Made by a program: the position numbers and the translations under genes. Below are positions 27,884 through 32,439 of a DNA stretch of 32,439 bases, piece after piece. The notes beneath the pieces were generated by a model. It searched no databases. It was not told where the DNA came from and worked only from the letters and a program-made list of their open reading frames with translations. This stretch comes from Heterotrichella gracilis (Eukaryota; Sar; Xanthophyceae; Tribonematales; Xanthonemataceae): the NCBI GenBank assembly GCA_032358255.1, contig JAULBX010027983.1, positions 1 to 32,439 on the forward strand. Reading direction: 5' to 3'. How positions within the stretch are numbered: the stretch's first letter is position 1; every line of letters begins with the position of its first letter.

Positions 27884-30473
27884 ATGTGGACGGTCGGCGG
27901 CTCGCCAAGGACGGCTGCGCAGCTCCTGCACCCCGCCGGTGAAGGAACCGGCACCAGCCAGAGCCTGGGCCTCTCCACCTTGGCACCACCCGCCAGGTGC
28001 TTCACCCCCCTTGCCAGGGCCCCCCACCACCCACACCCCACCCGCAGCTTGGGGCAAAAAAACCCTAAACCCTACTACCAACAGCCAAGGCTCAGCCACA
28101 GCTGGAGGCAGGGGAAAGTGCAGTGCCAGTCGTATCGGGAGAGGGATCCCAGGGAGGGGGCTCGGGGGCCCTCCACACCCCCAGGCTACATCAACGACGA
28201 CTGGCCGACAGACAGGGGAAACTATACTGCGCCTCCCCCGCCCAACTCGTCCCGGTGGGTGTTTAGGGTTAGGGTTTAGGGTTTAGGGTAAACAACATGT
28301 TTCGGTGGGTGGCCAGCTCGCTACCGTACACTGTGCACGCCATACAGGGGTCAATACCAGGAGTGTTTGATACTTTGATAAGGTATTGACTTGCGGGTAC
28401 TGAGTATGGAGGGCAGAGGCCAACGCTTGATAGGGTACTGAGTATGGAGGGCAGAGGCCAAAGCTTTCAAAGGTACTGGGAGCACAGGCCAAACCTTTGT
28501 AGGGTATGGGCGCACAGGCCAAACCTCTACAGGCTATATGGGGCACAGGCCAAACGTTTTATTGCCTGGGTATGTGGGGATGCTCACCCCACTCAGCTGC
28601 TCCCCACAAAATGACAGGCGATGACTGGTAGAACAAGTGCAGAGGGTGGTGCTTGTCCCCCTGTGGCGACACCAACCCCCTTCAATATATTATGCTGCAT
28701 TGCATATGTTGCACCGCATGTGTATGAGTACCAAGTACGTGCTTGCCATTTCCGCCTTTGTATTACATCTTGCTTTCCCCCTGCTTCAGGCCGCCGCCCC
28801 CCTACAACCGGCCCCCACCCCGGGACTCGCCGAATGGGGAAGGGCCAAACAACTTCACCAAGGCACTCATTGCAGGTAAGGGAAATGTTTATTACATTCT
28901 TCTATCTGTAAAGTATAAAAGGTAGCGCCTGGGGGTGGTCAAGATTATATCACAGGGGTATGCATGTTAACTTTTAAACCTGAATCCTATGCATATTAAT
29001 TTTACAATTCAGATTTAATAAATGCCACAATAGTAATATCACAGGGGTATGCATATTAAATCTGAATCCAACCGTTCAATACGAGGTCACATTCCACTCA
29101 GTCAACATGACATCCACTAGATACCACGCACACCCAGCAATACGAACCTGGCTATGCACCTGGCTTCACACAGCCCTCACCTATCAACCCCCCTGTATTC
29201 GATTGTGCTGCAACGCCCCCCTGCGCAGGCGCGTTTGTGATGGGCATGGGCGCGGGGGTGTGATTCACTTCCAATGTCACCTTCTGCTTAGAAAACGTGG
29301 CATCCACTACATACCACGCACACCCAGCAATACCAACCTGGCTGTGCACCTGGTCTTACACAGCCCTCACGTACCAACTTACCCGCCGTCAACCATTGTG
29401 CTACACCCTCCTGCGCAGGCGCGTTTGTGATGGGCATGGGCGCGGGGGTGTGGTTCACCTCGGAGGTCACCTTCCGCCCAGACAACGTGGCTTCCACTGA
29501 GATTGTGGACAGGCAAAACCCCTCCTCGGCGGTGTGCATCGCCAACGGCTACACATCCATGGTGTTCGACCAGCGCATCTTTGTGTCCTTCAATCCGTGA
29601 GTGGCCCCACCAACCCTACCGTCCGCAGGATAATCCCTAAGGCCCTGCCTATTAGAGCGCATAGTAGGTTGAAATTGCGCCAGCAGTCTTAAAATAGCGG
29701 GGATCGTTGACCGCCAAAAATTGGGGTATGCATTGCCAAATGTACATCCGTGGTGTTCACCAGCGCATCGCTGTTTCCTTCAACCCGTCAGTGGTCCGCA
29801 GTACCCTAAACCCTTGGACCTATGTGCACGTGTGGGTTGTTCGCGTTAAAACCCACTCTTTCCAATTCAGCATCACCACTGGGTTACTTACACTCCTGTT
29901 GTTCCCTCCCCTTTCAGTTTCAATGTGTACGTCACCCAGCCGGAGGTCAAGCCAGGCTGCGTCCTGAGGCGGGCCAACGTGCGGGAGCTGGAGACCAGGG
30001 GGCTGGTGGACAGTAAAGAGGTGAGGGGAGGAAAGGCAGGGGGGACAGGGCGCATGGGAATGGTGGCAAAACTCCCTACACTGTGGGCGCGACTTGCTCT
30101 TTGCACGCTTTGTTGTGGGACATAGACAAGGGGCCCAAGCTCTTTCGCATGAAACCACCAATACTTTACTAAAGCGCGACGCTCGTAATTCACATCGGGC
30201 TTTCCCTTCTCAGCCTCGTCCACACAGGAAAAGAAATCCCCTCTCACCCCCGTCCCCACCCACCCCCCCGCGCAGGTCCAGGCCTGCAAGCGCAACATGA
30301 ACACCTTTGCCTTTGTGGGGGACATCGACAAGTCGCCCGAGGTGTCGTGTGTTTACCACAGCGAGGACGCCGAGAACCAGTTTCTGAAGGACCCCAAAAA
30401 GGCGGCGCTGGGGGATGGGTACCAGCCCAGGGGGGGCGCCGAGGCGATGGCGGGAGCGGAGATGAAACCCTAG
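27884..30473 (+). CDS. DUF3172 family protein (conserved in cyanobacteria and plastids)
   Basis: Five exons: 27884-28254, 28790-28875, 29419-29596, 29918-30020 and 30276-30473. Phase is continuous and 936 nt encode 311 aa. The start ATG 27884 lies in ACC-ATG-T context. Residues 1 to about 80 look like a plastid targeting region. Residues about 95-140 are Pro/Tyr-rich (PPPPYNRPPPRDSP). A membrane segment, ALIAGAFVMGMGAGVWF, is about 148-164. The conserved lumenal or soluble domain follows: VASTEIVDRQNPSSAVC, SMVFDQRIFVSFNPFNVYVT, QPEVKPGCVLRRAN, CKRNMNTFAFVGDIDKSPEV and SCVYHSEDAENQFL. This Cys-containing pattern is that of DUF3172, whose function is unknown to me. The Cys residues suggest possible disulfides. 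Copies of the exon 3 and exon 5 ends surround the exons. Confidence 0.88.
28261..28290 (+). repeat. Interstitial telomere-like TTTAGGG array
   Basis: Four units of TTTAGGG/TTAGGG lie directly after the exon 1 donor of the DUF3172 gene. A copy of the donor region, TTTCGGTGGGTGG, follows at about 28301. The plant/green-algal telomere unit is TTTAGGG; here it is internal and intronic. Confidence 0.85.
28396..28560 (+). repeat. Degenerate minisatellite in DUF3172 intron 1
   Basis: About five units of 30-39 bp share GGGTA(C)TG...GCA(G/C)AGGCCAAA. The first two carry GGTACTGAGTATGGAGGGCA; the later three are shorter, around GGGCACAGGCCAAACCTTT-like cores. Confidence 0.75.
28930..29065 (+). repeat. 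Direct repeat in DUF3172 intron 2
   Basis: ATATCACAGGGGTATGCAT occurs at about 28946-28964 and again at about 29036-29054, each near a TTAA/CTGAATCC block. The stretch is AT-richer than its surroundings. Confidence 0.7.
29106..29500 (+). repeat. Tandem duplication of intron end and exon 3 start (DUF3172 gene)
   Basis: A unit of about 190 bp is present twice: 29106-29290 and 29294-29500. The acceptor-exon core CTGCGCAGGCGCGTTTGTGA then TGGGCATGGGCGCGGGGGTG matches perfectly (29221-29260 against 29411-29450). In the upstream copy the next codon is TGA (29261-29263) instead of TGG, so splicing there would truncate the protein. Confidence 0.92.
29555..29805 (+). repeat. Copy of DUF3172 exon 3 end in intron 3
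   Basis: Exon end TGGTGTTCGACCAGCGCATC...TCCTTCAATCC|GTGAGTGG is repeated as TGGTGTTCACCAGCGCATCG...TCCTTCAACCCGTCAGTGG at about 29750-29795. In the copy the donor GTGAGT has become GTCAGT. Confidence 0.85.
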
Positions 30474-31641
30474 GCCAGGGTGTTGAGCGTGGTAGCAAAG
30501 CCAGTCGGGTTTTGCTGTTATGAAAGATGTTATAGTTTCATGCCAAGGGCCTCAGCCCCACTGTGTGTATGCTGGGAACCATTTTCGAAGGACCCAAATA
30601 AGTCTGCGCGGGGGGATGGGTACCATGTTTCCGCAGGGAGGTCCGTTGAGTTGCTTAGAAGCCTGCAGCAGTCTGGCCAAGTGTGCACAAAGCCAAGCCA
30701 GCGGTGTTCACCCTTTGTCAGCGCAGATCAGTGTGGGCAGTTTGCTTCCCTCCTGTAAAAGTTTTGCTTGCGTGTGTGCACGTGCAGGGCTGGACTAGCA
30801 CATACCCTGCCTGGCACAGGTGGGCTATGGGCGCCACCTTGGTTGACTCCCCACTTGGGTGTATCGAACTTTACAACATTGCTAGAGATGCACGTTGGCT
30901 CTTGGCACGTTGGCATTCAAAACATACGTGTCCAGTGCCGGAAGGTGATCAACTTCAGGCACTGGACACACTTTTTTGTGTTCCAATGTCAATGACTTGC
31001 AGTTGCTTAAGCCAGGAAGCACTTGAATCCACGTTGTGGCCCGGGCCTAGGCAGTTCCCGGAGTTACACCTTGAGGAATACATGGTGTCACACTAGTATT
31101 CTCTAATCAAAGAGTTTGAGCAAACTTCTGCTTACGGGCCTGACACGGCTCGGCGAGGTTGAGGTGGCAGTGACCCGCCATTTACATCGAGGACTCAATC
31201 GCCCAACACGGCCCATGATTCACCCAGTAAGTACAGGTGTTGGAACGCCAAAGTTGCTGGTTAACAGGTGCAATATCACTGTGGCATCAGTTGTAACCGT
31301 GTTTGGCAGGTCACGACGTAAGTGGGTGCCTCTCAAAAGGGGCAAACGTTACCCCAAATAAAAGGGTGTGTCCCTGCACCGTGGTAATCTTTTCCAGCCA
31401 GATATACCAGAGACAGAGCTAGCAGTTTCGACCCAACTATGCTTGGAGCGGTTCGCATTCCCGTATCAAGGCACCCTTTCGATTAGTGAAAGCAGGACTG
31501 CCGTTATCTGACACGCAACCTTGGCATCGTGCAGGCCAAGAAAAACTGTGTGAACCTCCGAAACCCAGCCACTGAGCGTGTCCGCAGCTTTTGGCTTGCT
31601 GGCCTCACGTTTTTGTACCTACTTCCTCTCTTTACTTCCCA
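30474..31641. other. DUF3172 3' flank with last-exon copy, then intergenic DNA
   Basis: GAAGGACCCAAATAAGTCTG...GGGGGATGGGTACCA (about 30586-30626) copies exon 5 GAAGGACCCCAAAAAGGCGG...GGGGATGGGTACCAG (about 30388-30426). A TGTAA at 30754-30758 is a possible green-algal poly(A) signal, about 280 bp after the stop. A hairpin lies at 30928-30969. No gene is recognised from there to 31641. Confidence 0.55.
30928..30969. repeat. 42-bp inverted repeat / hairpin
   Basis: GTGTCCAGTGCC (30928-30939) and GGCACTGGACAC (30958-30969) are exact reverse complements. Inside, after one mismatch, GAAG pairs with CTTC around an 8-nt loop GTGATCAA. Weaker outer pairing (TTGGCATT 30910-30917 with AATGTCAA 30985-30992) extends the stem. 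Confidence 0.8.
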
Positions 31642-32407
31642 ATGGCATCGATGGAACTTGGCTTGGTCTGCAGCACGCGGGTTGCACCCAACCCCAGCAG
31701 CATGCATGGTGCCATATCTAGGTGCCGTACCCAGGGTCCTTACCCAGGTGCTTTACCCAGACCATGTGCAGCACGGTCTGGCTGCTCAATCAGTCCACGG
31801 TTTGCACCAAGCCCTTCAGTAGCGGTGGCATTGAAGGCAACTGGGGCAGCAAAGGGTGCACGTGCCACTGCACCTGGACCGGTGGCAGCACTGAATGTGG
31901 ATGCAGGGGGGCAAACCCTGGTAAGGAATGTTGCAACAACTGTTCATAATGCGTCCTGAAATCACGGAAGAACAAAAAGCACTTGTATTTTTGGTCTGTG
32001 ACCATGTACAGATCTGGTGCCATTCATGCCTTTTGCAGGCCTTTGACTATGCGCCATCACTCAGGATAGTCTTCTCAACCGTCCCAAGGCTGTTGGTGTA
32101 CACAATCAGCTTTGCAGCATGTGCGATGGCGCTGGGGCCACGCCTAGCAGGTCTCCTGGACACCTCAATTGCACCCCGCCAGTTCAACTATGCCGTCATG
32201 CTCGTGTGCGAGATCAGCTACCAGGTGCTCTCCTGGACTGTGGTCCATGCATTCAGCCGGCAGATCGACGTGCAGCTTGCCACCGTACCCCTCCAAGCAG
32301 CACAGTACAAGGCCCGATCTTGTAATGGGACGGGAAGCCAAAACTGCCGTGTAAAGTTAATTAGGCTGACAGCTGGGCTATTAGGCAGCCTCAACTTGCT
32401 AGATTAG
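31642..32407 (+). CDS. Unrecognised, probably plastid-targeted membrane protein (3' end uncertain)
   Basis: Exon 31642-31920 starts with ATG and reads a Ser/Ala/Arg/Pro-rich, acid-poor leader (MASMELGLVCSTRVAPNPSS...) that is typical of an algal plastid transit peptide. It splices phase 0 at CTG|GTAAGG to TTTTGCAG|GCC (exon from 32039). The second exon encodes two hydrophobic segments (about IVFSTVPRLLVYTISFAACA and YAVMLVCEISYQVLSWTVVH) separated by a loop, then QIDVQLATVPLQAAQYK. An in-frame TAG at 32405-32407 would give 215 aa, but a donor before it, with exons beyond the window, is just as possible. I do not recognise the family. Confidence 0.5.
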
Positions 32408-32439
32408 AGGTTTTTCAAAATAATTGTTTAAGGGCTCTG

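Noticed and set aside
27452..28099. 215-codon minus-strand open frame
   Set aside because: Antisense shadow of DUF3172 exon 1 and its GC-rich upstream region; no family resemblance.
28261..28290. True telomere or chromosome end
   Set aside because: Only four units, flanked on both sides by exons of the same gene; it is interstitial.
28396..28560. CRISPR-like array
   Set aside because: Units are contiguous degenerate tandem repeats without unique spacers, in a eukaryotic intron.

Overview
This is nuclear DNA of a green alga (Chlorophyta). The genes are intron-rich with GT-AG junctions. Several encode proteins with plastid or mitochondrial targeting N-termini, plant-type TTTAGGG/AAACCCT telomere-like motifs are scattered through the introns, and there are no operons or Shine-Dalgarno-spaced ORFs. 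The species cannot be named from the sequence. All gene models were built by hand from splice signals, reading-phase continuity and protein-family recognition; no transcript or database was consulted.

Layout, left to right: (1) mitochondrial-type lipoyl synthase, minus strand, cut by the left window edge (279-1462). (2) A WBP2-like GRAM-domain protein, plus, 6 exons (2014-4648). (3) A plastid HugZ-type FMN split-barrel/DUF2470 protein, minus, 5 exons (6398-8798). (4) A CPBP (CAAX-protease-like) intramembrane protease, plus, about 9 exons (about 10041-13714). (5) An E2F transcription factor, plus, 4 exons (16527-18125). (6) An Mpv17/PMP22 membrane protein, minus, 4 exons (20360-22780). (7) ALG14, the membrane subunit of the UDP-GlcNAc transferase of N-glycan assembly, plus, 5 exons (23911-26464). 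(8) A DUF3172 plastid/cyanobacterial protein, plus, 5 exons (27884-30473). (9) The start of an unrecognised, probably plastid-targeted two-TM protein, plus (31642-about 32407). Genes 1/2, 3/4 and 6/7 are divergent pairs that may share promoters. Otherwise the genes are functionally unrelated housekeeping genes; no pathway cluster is visible.

The most striking structure is not a gene. Seven genes (WBP2-like, HugZ-like, CPBP, Mpv17, ALG14 and DUF3172 clearly; lipoyl synthase weakly) are accompanied by degenerate direct copies of their own exon-intron junctions or last-exon tails. Copies of exon 3' ends, with the donor, lie downstream; copies of exon 5' ends, with the acceptor, lie upstream. One intact exon remains each time and the copies decay inside introns and 3' flanks. 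I call these 'exon echoes'. They suggest that introns and UTRs here grow by recurrent short tandem duplications (about 70-260 bp). The E2F gene has none, and it also sits in a roughly 6.4 kb stretch without the AAACCCT/AGGGTTT motif that is frequent elsewhere.

Other signals are a large excess of the palindrome TGCATGCA in non-coding DNA (at least 14 copies), a TATA box plus E2F-type sites upstream of the E2F gene (possible autoregulation), three clustered TGACGT bZIP-type sites, and a 42-bp hairpin downstream of the DUF3172 gene.
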